DNA from: Dipteris shenzhenensis
Lineage: Eukaryota > Polypodiophyta > Polypodiopsida > Gleicheniales
Assembly: GCA_047967505.1 (NCBI GenBank)
Contig: CM106539.1
Length of the DNA stretch: 64,000 bases
Reading direction: 5' to 3' (one strand)
The notes under the pieces were generated by a model. The model was not told where the DNA came from. It saw only the letters and a list, made by a program, of their open reading frames with translations, and made no database searches. A program made the position numbers and the translations under genes. Positions 44,735-54,867 of this stretch are shown piece by piece. Numbering within the stretch: position 1 is the first letter of the stretch; each line of letters starts with the position of its first letter.

Positions 44735-45915
44735 AAGATTGGATTTCGGATTTGGGTGCTTCATTCCATGTTACTCCCCATATGGAATGGCTCTCCACTT
44801 ATGCAATGGAAAGATAGGTGTGTGCATTTTGGAAATAACTATGCATGTGACATAGTGGGAGCAGGTGACATAAAGTTTTCTTTTACAAATGGGTCCACAT
44901 TTGTTTTGAGAAATGTGAGACATGTGCCTAAGCTGACAAAAGTCTTATTTTAGTAGGTCAGCTAGATGATGTTGGTTTTTAGACCACCTTTGTTTTTCAG
45001 AGTTGGAAAATTCAGAAGGGCTCTATGGTTTTTGCAAGAGGTGCCAAGTGTGGGACATTGTATCCCTTACATGTATTAGGGGTGTCTGATCATGTTGTTG
45101 CAATAATTGAGCAGCCAAGTACTTCTTTGTGGCATTACCAATTGGGGCACATTAGCCAGAATGGAATGAAAATCTTATTCTGTTTGGGTTATGTACCGCA
45201 TTTGAGTTTTTCTGACTTTGAATTTTGTGATCATTGTCTCTATGGGAAGCAAACTAAATCAGCCCATAAAAGAAGTGGAAAGAAAGAGATTGAAAAGCTC
45301 AATTTGGTGCATTCAAACGTATGTGGTTCCATGCCTACATGGTCATTAGGCGGGGCTAAATATTATGTGACATTCATTGATGATGCAACTAGGAAAGTAT
45401 GGGCTTATGCTATAGCTCGGAAGAGTGATGCGTTTCTAGGTATTTTATATATGGTTGGATTTGGTTGAAAATCAGTCAGGTAGAATGCTTAAATGCCTAT
45501 GGACTGACAATGGTGGAGAGTATCTCTCCACTTTCAGCATTTCTGTGATACATGTGGGATCAAGAGGGAGCTCATGTCCCCTCGTACTCCAAAGCAAAAT
45601 CCAATTGCAAAATAGATGAACCGCACCATTTAGGAAAGGTTGCAATGTAGGCTTTCCAATGCAAGTCTTTCTAGTGGTTTTTGGGCTGAGGTAATGAAGA
45701 CTACAGTGCATGTGATCAATAGGTCACATAGTAAGAGTTTGGATGGTGGTATTCCTAAAGAGGCATGGAATGGTCAAAAGCCCTCTTACTCTCATGTATG
45801 TATATTTGGGTGTGAGGCATATGCACATTTGCCAAAAGAGCTTCGGAGGAAGCTAGATCCTAAGTCTAGGAAATACATCTTTTTGGGTTATGGTGAAAGT
45901 GGAGAGATGGGCTAA
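44735..45915 (+). pseudogene. Second copia family protease and integrase
   Basis: The protease site reads WISDLGASFHVTPHMEWL, where D-L-G replaces the active D-S/T-G. Pre-integrase (45025-45468) has LWHYQLGHISQNGMK and CDHCLYGKQ. The integrase core has HSNVCGSMP and YYVTFIDDATRKVWAY, then WTDNGGEYLS in another frame near 45505. The C-terminal part reads VCIFGCEAYAHLPKELR (45640-45915). At least two frameshifts are present. Confidence 0.75.
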
Positions 45916-46430
45916 AGTCTTTGGGATCTAGAAGATAAGAAGATCATATGAAGCCATGATGTGATATTCAATGAGAAGAAGATGTATAAGACACCCATGA
46001 GGGATGTGGAAATGAGGAGAACCACTTTCCAAGATGTGAATCCACCTACATATGTTGATAGACAGCAAGATGTCCATGCATCGAATGTGCAAAAATGGTG
46101 CCATCAGGTACACAATCAAGGGAAGATGATGGATCATTTATTGGTAGAAATGCTGAGCCAAATGTGGCTGATATGCAGGTGGGACAACAAGCTGAAATGC
46201 CCTTGAGAAAATCATCTAGAGTGTCTAGACCGCCTGAGAGATTTGGTCCAGGTGAAGACACTGATTGTGGGGGGTCTTCTTACTATAGGGAGGCTATGAT
46301 GTGCGAGGACCAGTGCAAGTGGGAGTATGCTATGCAATCATAGATGAATTCACTCATGAAAAATAAGACTTGGGACTTGGTTTCTTTTCCACATGGAAAG
46401 AAAGCATTGCCATGTAAATAGGTCTATAAG

Positions 46431-47320
46431 ATGAAGGTCACAGGTGATGATGTGCCTAAGTATAAGGCCCATTTGGTTGCTAAAGGGTTCAAGCAAGAGA
46501 AGGGTGTGGACTTTGATGAGATTTTCTCTCTAGTTGTTAAGATGACCACACTTAGATGTGTACTTGGACTTGTGGTAGTAGAGGATATGGAGCTTATGCA
46601 GATGGATGCCAAGACAACTTTCTTACATGGGGATTTGCATGAGGAGATTTACATGCTACAACCGGAAGCCTTTGAAGAAAGGGGCAAAGAACATTTGGTT
46701 TGTAAGCTGAAAAAGAGTCTCTATGGCCTTAAGCAAGCGCCTAGAGAATGTTATCAGAAGTTTGATGCTTTCATTCGGTCCTAGGGTTTTCGAAGAAGTG
46801 ATATTGATCAATGCCTCTACACTAAAAGGGCTAAGGATAATAGACTGATACTCCTGGCACTCTATGTGGATGATAATCTATTGGACTAGCAAGAACAATG
46901 TGCTGGATGCATTGAAGGCCAAGTTGCATGGGGCCTTTGACATGAAGGATTTGTACCAAGGAGATGTGCATCTACTTTGGTAGAGAAGAGATGTGTGTAC
47001 TTGGGTATGCATGATATGTGGATAGTAGGAGATCCACTTATGGTTATGTGTTCACCTTTGCAGGTGGTGCAGTGTCGTGGATGTCTCGTGAAAGAAGTGT
47101 GTTGCTTTGTCTACCACAGAGGCCGAGTATATTGCAGCCATAGAGCGTTGCAAGGAGGCAATATGGCTTGATCGGCTAGTGGGAGATTTGGGGATTTATA
47201 CAGGTGTACCAACATTGCATAGTGATTCCATGAGTGCTATTCAGCTAGCACGGAATCCGGTATTTCTTGCAAAGACCAAACACATTGAGGTCAGATACCA
47301 TTTCATTAGTACTTGAGGAC
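46431..47320 (+). pseudogene. Second copia family RT and RNase H
   Basis: RT (46431-46784) has YKAHLVAKGFKQEKGVDFDE, QMDAKTTFLHGDLHEEIYML and SLYGLKQAPRECYQKF. LYVDDN follows near 46858 in another frame and a deletion removes most of the thumb. RNase H at 47107-47316 has STTEAEYIAAIERCKEAIWL, HSDSMSAIQLARNPVF and KTKHIEVRYHF. Confidence 0.8.
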
Positions 47321-47393
47321 AAGTGGATAGAGCTTGTCAAGGCTCATACAGATGATAACCCTGCAAATATGCTGACAAAGACAATGGCACAAA

Positions 47394-48186
47394 CTACGCA
47401 TATTGGACAGACCACTCCATACTATATCTCGCAAGCTACACATAATAAAATACATTAAACAAGGTGAATGATAACAAGGCTTGCGAGATCCAAATAGCTA
47501 AAGAGGGCGGAGATGATGAATTGATAGCGATGAAGGAGACAAAGAAAGAGAGACAGAGAGGGGGGGGGGCTAAAATAGCATATGGATCAATGAAAAATAA
47601 AAATTGGCTATTTTCGCTTCTGGCCAAAAACCTTATATATAAATTTGGGGTAGGCCAAATGAATGATATTCATCTCATTTAATTGTTGTTCGTTAATTTT
47701 GTGATTGGCTAGCTTTTCTTAGTAGTTAGCATCATTCTTTTATGGTCATTCACTCTTCCTTGTTTCTTTCCTCCTCGTTGGGCATGCCCCTTGAATATGA
47801 TTCACCTTCTTCTTCTCTTTCTCTGAGCTTGAAGCTAAATTTCCATTTATGGCTCTATCATTTTCTCCCCCTTTTCTCTTTCTCTTCTTCTTCTTCTTAT
47901 GCTTTGTCTTCTTCTCAGCTTACAATTTGCTCGGGTAGGCCTCTTGAATGTATTCAACTTGTTTCAAGATCCAATTATGAATTACATTAAGTTTCTTAAA
48001 ATTTTATAGGAAAAACGAAAATAATAAGGTGCCCTTCTTATTGTGGAAGGAGGAGTTGGCCAATGAAGCAGCTATCATCATCATTTGGAGAAAAAAACGA
48101 AGATATGAGCACGCACAAAATGTAGGGACTAGATTTCCTACATTTTGTGTGGGGGAAGCCGAGGAGACTGAACTGAATTCAGCTCC
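47394..48186 (+). promoter_or_regulatory. Upstream region of the plastid-protein gene
   Basis: About 790 bp between the copia remnant and the gene's ATG. It contains a run of ten G at 47560-47569, a TATA-like TTATATATAAAT at about 47632-47643 and CT-rich stretches (47800-47900). TATA-like sequence this far upstream would imply a long 5' leader. The start site cannot be fixed from sequence. Confidence 0.3.
48114..48149 (+). promoter_or_regulatory. 13-bp hairpin just upstream of the start codon
   Basis: CACAAAATGTAGG (48114-48126) is perfectly complementary to CCTACATTTTGTG (48137-48149) across a 10-base loop. One further G-U pair extends the stem. It ends 37 bases before the ATG at 48187, so it probably lies in the 5' leader. 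Whether it regulates translation or is a chance or transposon-footprint palindrome is unknown. Confidence 0.5.
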
Positions 48187-49089
48187 ATGACAGCCTCTGC
48201 GCTAAATTTTCCTTCCTTCCTTGCTAACTCAAAATCCAGCTTCCTTTCGCCTCACCGTCTTTCCCCCCTACGACGCCCCCCAGCTTTAAGAATTCCCTCA
48301 CCTTCCCGTTCGCCTCTTCCACGGATCAAGAGCAATGCCACGTCGGATGACTCCGGCAGTTATTTCGGAATTGAAATTCTTGAGCAGTTCATTCAGCTGA
48401 ATGTCGGTGACTGGACCGGTTCTTTCTTGGTAATGTTTTTGCATTCGAGTTCAATTTTAATACGTCTTAAAAGGCCAGGAAAATCGAACTTTTTCGAGCT
48501 GATAAATGTTCCTGCATCGGCAGCAATATGATGCACTGGGAAATGTATTACAAGATATTCCTACCAGATTGGCGGCGAATTCGTATGGTAGAGGGGAGCA
48601 AGTGAGTCTTTATCAAACGTTAGTTCTCCTCTCTCCCCTGGAGATTCGTTAGTTCTCCTCTTTTTCCTGGAGATTGGTTATTTCAGTTTTCCTGTCTTAT
48701 GGTCATGACTCGATGACCAGTTTTCCCTAAATGCAGATTAAATATCAAACAAGCTCCGCCAAAGACTTTTATAGCCGGTGAAGTAAGCGAGGACACGGAT
48801 TGGGCGGAGTTCAAATTGGGAGAAACGAATCTTCTGACCATAGAAAAGCAGCAGCAGGTGATTTTGTTGTCTGCACGCTGTGCAGAAACCCAATCATCGC
48901 ATGCAGCGTGGAGAAACCCAATCATCGTATGGATAAAAGCATTCCTAACTGTGGGAGCGTCTTTCAGGTTGGGTATTTTCCAAACAAGCGAGCGTACACC
49001 ATTTCACATCGGACAGCGGAGATGCTCGACAGAGTAATGAGGGCTGGAGTACTTGGGGAAGATGGCGATGATTTAGAAGAGTCACCTCC
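48187..49089 (+). CDS. Plastid-targeted DUF3598/calycin-like protein, exons 1-4
   Basis: Exons are 48187-48429, 48524-48618, 48737-48857 and 48968-49089, with GT..AG introns (donors GTAATG, GTTAGT, GTGATT, GTAAGT) and phases that join without a stop. Residues 1-55 are rich in Ser, Pro and Arg with no acidic residue until TSDDSG, a chloroplast transit peptide. The mature part starts FGIEILEQFIQLNVGDWTGS. Joined exons then give QYDALGNVLQDIPTRLAANS, KTFIAGEVSEDTDWAEFKLG, TNLLTIEKQQQ and VGYFPNKRAYTISHRTAEML. The motif NVGxWTGSF-x-QYDxxGxxLxDIPTxL fits the calycin-like DUF3598 family of cyanobacteria and plastids. No enzymatic activity is known to me. Exon 5 follows after an 11.4-kb intron. Confidence 0.75.
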
Positions 49090-49644
49090 GTAAGTATTAT
49101 TTCATGGAGCAGACCGTTTTTCACCCTGGCTTTCAAGGTTAGAAATGTGGGTAGGTAGTTGATTCGTACGTCAACCTTACTTTTATGCCAGCACAAGCAC
49201 AAACTAAAGAGTTCTTTTTATCGAATGTGGTAGCTGGAGAGGACCGTATAGAGCTCTCAAAAGATGTCTCCTATGCCATCATGGCACTAATTCTTCATAT
49301 GATCATTCCGAAAATAAGAAAAATGGGAAATTCCTATTAATTAGTTGTGGAGAAAGGAAGATCATTCTGAAAATAGATGTCCCATCATATGAAAAATGGG
49401 AAATTCCTATCAATTAGTTGTGGAGAAGGAAAGAGGGGTGAAAAGGAAGTGGGCAAGGCAATGATTAAACTAAGTATAAAGGGGGGAGGGATCAACTAAG
49501 GAATAATGGAGGATAGGGGCTTTAAAGTAGGATGGACGTGAGATTGGGGAGGGACCACGCATTAAAGAGGAAAGGACATCTCAAAGGGGAAGGGGGATGA
49601 GGGAGCACTTATAATACTATTATAAGGAAATGGGCATATATATT

Positions 49645-49870
49645 ACTTCATAGCTTAGTGGTAGGGCTTACATATGGGAAAAACAAGGTTTTGGGTTCGA
49701 ATCTTTTCTTGAACGTTTGGGGAAGCCCCCCTTGGACGTAGTCTATGAGTAAAATAAAGTAAGCTATGGAGAAACATAGTATTAATCCATAAATAAATGA
49801 AGCCATAGAGAAACATAGCTTAATGAAAGCATAAAATAAATTAAGCCATAGATAAACATAGCATGCACCC
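49645..49870 (+). mobile_element. tRNA-derived SINE-like element with 41-bp repeats
   Basis: A polymerase III A box TAGCTTAGTGG (49651-49661) and B box GGTTCGAATCT (49694-49704) are spaced as in a tRNA, inside a sequence that does not fold as a functional tRNA. Downstream, AGC(T/C)ATGGAGAAACATAG-like units recur near 49761, 49801 and 49843 (about 41-bp period), a plausible 3' body. A tRNA-derived SINE fits best. Exact ends and target duplications were not fixed. Confidence 0.5.
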
Positions 49871-50169
49871 AAACTAATTAATTAATGGGTTGGAATAGGA
49901 GAGAGATTTGGTTCTACTACCTTGCTATTTCTTTGAGGAGACGATTATCTATGGTATATCTTGCATACATTTGGCCTGCCAGGTCATCTATAAACCTGGG
50001 TTTTGTCACAGCAGCCTTAGGCCAAAAGCTCTGAATATACTTGCCCACTATGTGAGTTTGCCTAGATGCAGTCACACTTCTAATAGTGTGAAACTCATAT
50101 TATGCATAATGCATAACAACGCATCAGCAACTTTATTATCCTTCCTTCTTCGATACCAAATCTCCCATG

Positions 50170-50330
50170 AAATTCCTGCGTGAGCTTGCTCAGCGCCCAC
50201 TTAAATCAAGTGGTTTATATAAATATTTCAAAGTATCATGGTCAACATCAACATAGAACTTTGCACCATACAAATAATGTCTCCATGCTTTCAAAGCATG
50301 GATCACGGCATACAACTCTTCCCCCCCCCC
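50170..50330 (-). pseudogene. Ty3/gypsy RNase H fragment
   Basis: Minus-strand reading contains LYAVIHALKAWRHYLYGAKF followed by YVDVDHDTLKYLY, the Ty3/gypsy RNase H core. A run of twelve or so C at about 50321-50332 marks its upstream side. Sequence from about 49880 to 50170 may be the decayed continuation toward the integrase. Confidence 0.6.
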
Positions 50331-50429
50331 CCGAAAAAGGAACCTTCTATTAATGCTTGAAAAACACCATACAAATCAGCTTTTGAAAGGGACTGGTTGT
50401 CAGAAAAGAGCCAGCTCGTTTCCTGGGAA

Positions 50430-51385
50430 CCAGCTCGCTGCCTAGGGAATCTTCGGAACAGGGGCTAACAATGAGGGAGGTGGTCTATACATCCATCGAT
50501 TATCTTCCGTGGAGAGGTTGTAAAAGACTCCTGCAAACGCTCCCATCTTTCGACGATTCCTCTTGATGCTGCAGTACCGCGCTCCCAGATGGCGAGTAAA
50601 GTAAAGATGATGTCTTGCTAGATGGCGACAAAGGTAGCCGTGGAAGGGTCTTGCTAGCCGCCCATCACCTAGCTGCACTCAACGACCGAGATGTTCAAAG
50701 CAGTAATGCTGGGCCATTGTCTTTCAAACATTGTCCTCTGGCAAAGGCGACTGATGTACACGGGAAGGCGACGAAGCATCATATATCTCTATCCAAGAGA
50801 CTTGCTGGCCATGAATCCTACAGGTTGGCAAATCGGATTAATTGAGAAGGCTTGCCTCCCTATGTGAGCCATGCAACCATTCCCCATGTGATGCCCCGTT
50901 GCATTTGCTGCATGTAAGACACAATCGTGAAGCTACTAGCCAAATCCTATGAGCTATAGGACAGCTCCATAGGGAGTGGGGGATCGTCTCCAGAACTCTC
51001 TCTGCGTAACAGAAACATGTGCCATCTACGCGCATCTGCTCCTACTAAGGGCTGATGAGCAATCCTCCATGAGCTAGTAGCCAGAAGAAATAGGAAATCT
51101 TCAGTGTTCTCAGACTGGTCCAAAAACGAGGCCAGAAGTGGGAGAAGGACATCCTGCTCAACCTACGTCCCCTCAAGGGTGTCCAAGCTGCTACCTCGAA
51201 TTGAAGGCGTCGATCAAATCGAGTTGTGTACAAGAAAAAGGGCACCTCCTCTACCCTATCTTTCCAGAACCACTCTCCTAGGTCCCACTGAATATGAGGG
51301 AGAGGCCGGCCCTCCCAGATCTGAGATTGACAAGATGACCTGTCGTCCCAAGTATCTGACAATGATACTTCTCTGAATCCAAGTG
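50430..51385 (-). mobile_element. LINE C, 3' part (RT end and zinc-finger C-terminus)
   Basis: Minus-strand frame 51503-51045 (outside the LTR part) reads WDLGEWFWKDRVEEVPFFLY and LKISYFFWLLAHGGLLI, followed by a finger-like part at 51035-50838 with ETIPHSLWSCPIAHRIW. This is the zf-RVT end of a plant L1 element, related to LINE A. It continues the RT segment at 54868-55100 across the inserted LTR element. The 3' end, toward 50430, has no clear A tail. Confidence 0.65.
51381..51385. repeat. Target-site duplication, left copy (AAGTG)
   Basis: AAGTG precedes the left LTR and recurs at 54863-54867 directly after the right LTR. Removing one copy plus the element restores LINE reading homologous to LINE A at about 15400-15470. 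Confidence 0.85.
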
Positions 51386-51956
51386 TGAGAAGAACGAGAC
51401 TCTTTGAGAATGCAAATGTGTGCAATGCATGCAGAATTTGAATGCCAATTGGCCCTCCAATGGGGAAGAGCGCCCTTGTGAGAGTACTTGTTTCTATTTT
51501 CAACCTACATGCAAGGTGTGTGAGAGATGGCGGATGAATGCAAGGTGAATGAATAATGCTACGTGAGATTCACAATGAAAGGGTGATACCCTTTCATTAA
51601 TGTCCCTTGAGATCACTCAAGTTCCATCTTCCCATTTACACCTACCCTTAGCCTATGACCCATGCATCTACCATTCAATGCACTTTAATGCACCCTTTCC
51701 TTCCTATTGCCCCTAGGACCTAGACACGTGTGTGCACATTTTTATTAATAGAATAAGTATCATATGTCCAAATTCGATGCTGTCTGAAGCAGTGGCTCGA
51801 GCTCGACTAGTCCTATCTACTGAGATGATCCACTGCCATAACAAATCGGTCGGTGTCCATCATAAATACATATACATGTTACACCATTGCGTATAATATA
51901 TAATAATGTTTTCAATGTCTACTAATCATGGATTAGTGATTTCTCTTGTCATGACA
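51386..51956 (-). repeat. 3' LTR of the Gag-only element
   Basis: Begins TGAGAAGAACGAGACTC and ends TTGTCATGACA on the plus strand (TG..CA). It differs from the right LTR by scattered substitutions and a few indels. TCCCATTAATAGAATAAGTA-like sequence near 51745-51770 may hold U3/R signals. Confidence 0.85.
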
Positions 51957-51970
51957 CTCCCTTCTGCTTA
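51957..51970 (-). promoter_or_regulatory. Polypurine tract of the Gag-only element
   Basis: On the minus strand AAGCAGAAGGGAG lies immediately before the 3' LTR start TGTCATGACA. This is the expected position and composition for a second-strand primer. Confidence 0.75.
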
Positions 51971-52299
51971 AATGGGCAGAAGTCCTCTTCTGGATCCTCT
52001 CTTGTCTCTTTCTCTTGCTTACGCTTCTCTTTTACTTCTGCATTTGCATCTCCTCTTCATAATTTGCAAATAATCTTCTCTTGGTAGTACACGATCTCTT
52101 TTGAATCAGAACTTAAATTTCATCTTCAAGTTCTGGTTCCTCTTGATGCTGAATATTCAAAATGCAAAAGTACCACTGCAGTGCCTCTTCAATATCTCTT
52201 CATACTCAGAATTCTCTTCTGAATACCAAGCTGTTGAAATCTCTTTATAGTAACCTGCTCAATAAGCTGAAACATATTCTCAACAACTGCCTTTTCTTT

Positions 52300-53454
52300 T
52301 TACAGAATTTGTTTTGGCAATTTGGCTAATAGAGTAGGACATTTATGCCATGGATGCCTTGGCTTATATTTCTTACATCCGAAACATTTACCCTCCTTAA
52401 TTAGCTTTTTCTTCTCATCGTTAGTCATGGAAGGAAATTGTATCCATCCAGGACGTGATTGGCTGTTAACATTTTGTACAATAGCTTTCTCCTTTCCTTT
52501 GTTGAAGGATTTACAAGGATTCAATTTCCTCTCAGCAATCTCAGCCAATTTAATGAGGTCTTTCAAGGTGGTTGGGTTGAACATCTCAACCTTATATCTC
52601 ACTTTCGAGGTTAGGGCTGCTAAATACTTCTTCCTTCTATCATCTTCGCTCTTCTCAGGTAACTCTAAAGAGAGTTTCCAGAACCTAGTTGTAAATTCAG
52701 CGTTATTCTCATTATCGAATTGCCTGAACCTTTCCCAGCGGAAGGTCAATTCTTCTTTATGCCTCGGAGGCATGAAAGTGGCCTTAAGTTGCTCTACAAA
52801 TTTGGACCATTGAAGAATAGGCTCTTTTCCCATTTGTGATAAGGACCACCACATTAAAGCATCCTTTTGTAGATGCAATGTGGCAAGAGTAAGCTTCTCA
52901 TGGTCGGTCTTATCTTGATGGGCAAAATATAGCTCAAAATGGCGAATCCAATTGAAGATTTTATCCGCCTCTCTTGCTCCATCATACTTTGGGAACTCTA
53001 TTCTCTCTCGGGGTTGGAATTTAGCTCTCTTTGAGGGGGTACTTAAATCGTCATCCCCAAAGTTCAGCACTCTCTTAGTCCCTAATTTTGTCATAATGGA
53101 CTGTTCAATCATATGGCTAAGCTGAGAAACCAGCTTATAAACGGGAGACTCTTGTCTCCCTCTTGCACTTGGATTATAATCCATGTGTACGGGATTTTGA
53201 GTTAAAGGTGTAAACTCAGCGCCTTGGTTTTGGATGAACTCATTTCTCCCTTCATTTCTGAAGGAAAACTCCCTATCAAGAGATTTTTGAAGGAGAGATG
53301 AAGGTAATTCTATTCGTGGGTTATCATACTCAATATGTGTAAAACTCTCATCTACATCATCCTCTTCAGGAGGTGATGGTGTTCTCTCTCTATCTCCTTC
53401 TGGTAGTGGAGGAAAAAGGACAAGTTCATTATTAAATATCCGTTCCCCTTCCAT
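52300..53454 (-). CDS. gag: Retrotransposon Gag polyprotein, intact
   Basis: The longest uninterrupted frame in the window, 384 codons. The N-terminal 100 residues are acidic and disordered (EGDRERTPSPPEEDDVDES). A Retrotrans_gag-like helical core follows at about residues 150-300, with FPKYDGAREADKIFNWIRHF, LHLQKDALMWWSL and LTFRWERFRQFDNENNAEFT. A variant zinc knuckle, CFGCKKYKPRHPWHKC, is near residues 355-370; its spacing departs from C-x2-C-x4-H-x4-C. A Gag coats element RNA into cytoplasmic particles. The next frame downstream is not pol, which separates it from an autonomous gypsy element. The ATG at 53454 is the first in frame and fits the leader length. Confidence 0.85.
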   Translation of the reverse strand: MEGERIFNNELVLFPPLPEGDRERTPSPPEEDDVDESFTHIEYDNPRIELPSSLLQKSLDREFSFRNEGRNEFIQNQGAEFTPLTQNPVHMDYNPSARGRQESPVYKLVSQLSHMIEQSIMTKLGTKRVLNFGDDDLSTPSKRAKFQPRERIEFPKYDGAREADKIFNWIRHFELYFAHQDKTDHEKLTLATLHLQKDALMWWSLSQMGKEPILQWSKFVEQLKATFMPPRHKEELTFRWERFRQFDNENNAEFTTRFWKLSLELPEKSEDDRRKKYLAALTSKVRYKVEMFNPTTLKDLIKLAEIAERKLNPCKSFNKGKEKAIVQNVNSQSRPGWIQFPSMTNDEKKKLIKEGKCFGCKKYKPRHPWHKCPTLLAKLPKQIL

Positions 53455-53459
53455 TCTTT

Positions 53460-54278
53460 CCTTTTAGTAGTACAAGAGAGAAAATGACTTGCTGTAATTT
53501 CAGAAAAGGGTTTATTTTACAGCAAAAGTCAAGTGTTGTAGAGTTGGTGATACTTATCCGACTCCCGCTTCGTTTGTGTCGAGAAAACACTTGAAATGAC
53601 CTCTTCTTCCTTCTCTGTTAAGCTTTTCTTCTTGTATTTCTGCTGTTAACTGGTGCGCTCCATTTGGGCTACTTATTTTGAGTGGATTGGAGCTCTAGAT
53701 ACCATTATAGGGGGTACTTGATGGGTGGATCACCCCCCAAATCTTGTTCCAATCCGACTTTCCGTTGGGGAGAACGGAGGGGGTCTCTTTTCCCCACGGT
53801 TTAAGGGTTTTAAGAGTCTATTCGCACGGGGGGCAGTTAGGACACCCCGTTCCCCGTCGAAAGACCCAAAAAAGAAAGCCCTTACCTCACAGTTCCGAAT
53901 TCAACCGTGTTTCGGATTCAACCTTGCTTTCAGATTTCAGGCCCTCGTTCTCCTACCAAGAAGCCAAATTCGGAGCCTGTCGCACCTGTCTTCAAACGTT
54001 TAGTAGCCCTCTTCTTGTGCACTCAGTTTTCGTCCAATGGCCCTACTCCATGCAAAGTTCCTCGGGGTCCCTCTCGTTCACGTTGCCTTCTACCCAGTGC
54101 TCCGCAAAACGTGTCTTTCCACGTCTTTCCACGGTGCTCTCCTGCTATGACTCCCGCCGCACTTCTCTGTGCACAACCTTCTCACGCGGCTGTCTTTTGC
54201 GTTGGCTGCTGTCCCGCACGCTTACGCCTTGTCTCGTGCTCGCTCCTTCTCTTTCTGTCCCGGTAGTGGATCGTCGAA
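53460..54278 (-). other. Leader between PBS and gag
   Basis: GC-richer untranslated leader of the Gag-only element. Plus-strand frames here (53744-54454) are antisense and show no domain. Confidence 0.5.
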
Positions 54279-54292
54279 GCTTTGATACCGAA
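54279..54292 (-). promoter_or_regulatory. Primer-binding site of the Gag-only element
   Basis: Minus strand reads TTCGGTATCAAAGC two bases inside the 5' LTR. It resembles the tRNA-Met PBS TGGTATCAGAGC with two or three differences. Confidence 0.65.
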
Positions 54293-54294
54293 TG

Positions 54295-54862
54295 TGAAGA
54301 ACCAGACTCTTCGAGAATGCAATGTGTGCAATGCATGCAGAATTTGAATGCCAATTGGCCCTCCAATGGGGAAGAGCACCCTCGTGAGAGTACTTGTTTC
54401 TATTTTCGACCTACATGCAAGGTGTATGAGAGATGGCGGATGAATGCAAGGTGAATGAATAATGCTACGTGAGATTCTCAATGAAAGGGTGATACCCTTT
54501 CATGAATGTCCCATGAGATCACTCAAGTTCCATCTTCCCATTTACACCTATCCTTAGCCTATGACCCATGCATCTACCATTCAATGCACTTTAATGCACC
54601 CTTCCCTTCCTATTGCCCCTAGGACCTAGACACATGTGTGCACATTTTTATTAATAGAATAAGTACACATGTCCAAATTCGATGCCGTCTGAAGCAGTGG
54701 CTCTAGCTCGACTAGTCCTATCTATTGAGATGATCCACCGCCATAACAAATTGGTCGGTGGCCATCATAAATACATATACATGTTGCACCATTGGCGTAT
54801 AATATATAATAATGTTTTCAATGTCTACTAATCACGGATTAGTGATTTCTCTTGTCATGACA
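54295..54862 (-). repeat. 5' LTR of the Gag-only element
   Basis: Plus strand TGAAGAACCAGACTC to TTGTCATGACA, near-identical to the left LTR over its full length. Followed by AAGTG. Confidence 0.85.
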
Positions 54863-54867
54863 AAGTG

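Larger units (their letters stand above)
43852..47393 (+). mobile_element. Ty1/copia element of a second family, decayed, no LTRs seen
   Basis: Plus-strand order is gag, knuckle, protease, pre-integrase, integrase, RT, RNase H. Protein sequence is clearly distinct from the 28-39 kb family (compare LYVDDN here with MYVDDL there). Stops and frameshifts interrupt each domain. The 3' end runs out at about 47393 without a polypurine tract, and the start has no LTR. It lies about 800 bp upstream of the plastid-protein gene, same strand. Confidence 0.8.
51386..54862 (-). mobile_element. Non-autonomous LTR retrotransposon encoding only Gag (TR-GAG type)
   Basis: Two LTRs (51386-51956 and 54295-54862, about 570 bp, highly similar) enclose 2.34 kb. 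On the minus strand the order is 5' LTR (right), PBS, about 830-bp leader, one intact gag frame, about 340 bp, polypurine tract, 3' LTR (left). No protease, RT or integrase is present. TR-GAG elements with exactly this layout are known in plants and rely on partner elements. The 5-bp target duplication is intact and the gag has no stop, so the insertion is comparatively recent. It is nested in LINE C within a host intron. Confidence 0.85.

Noticed and set aside
49645-49720. Functional tRNA gene
   Set aside because: A and B boxes are present but acceptor and anticodon stems are not; SINE fits better.
52322-52813. 163-codon plus-strand frame
   Set aside because: Antisense to the intact gag frame, with no domain of its own.
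53744-54454. 236-codon plus-strand frame
   Set aside because: Antisense to the leader and LTR of the Gag-only element, and it overlaps other frames. It crosses the LTR boundary, which a host gene would not do.
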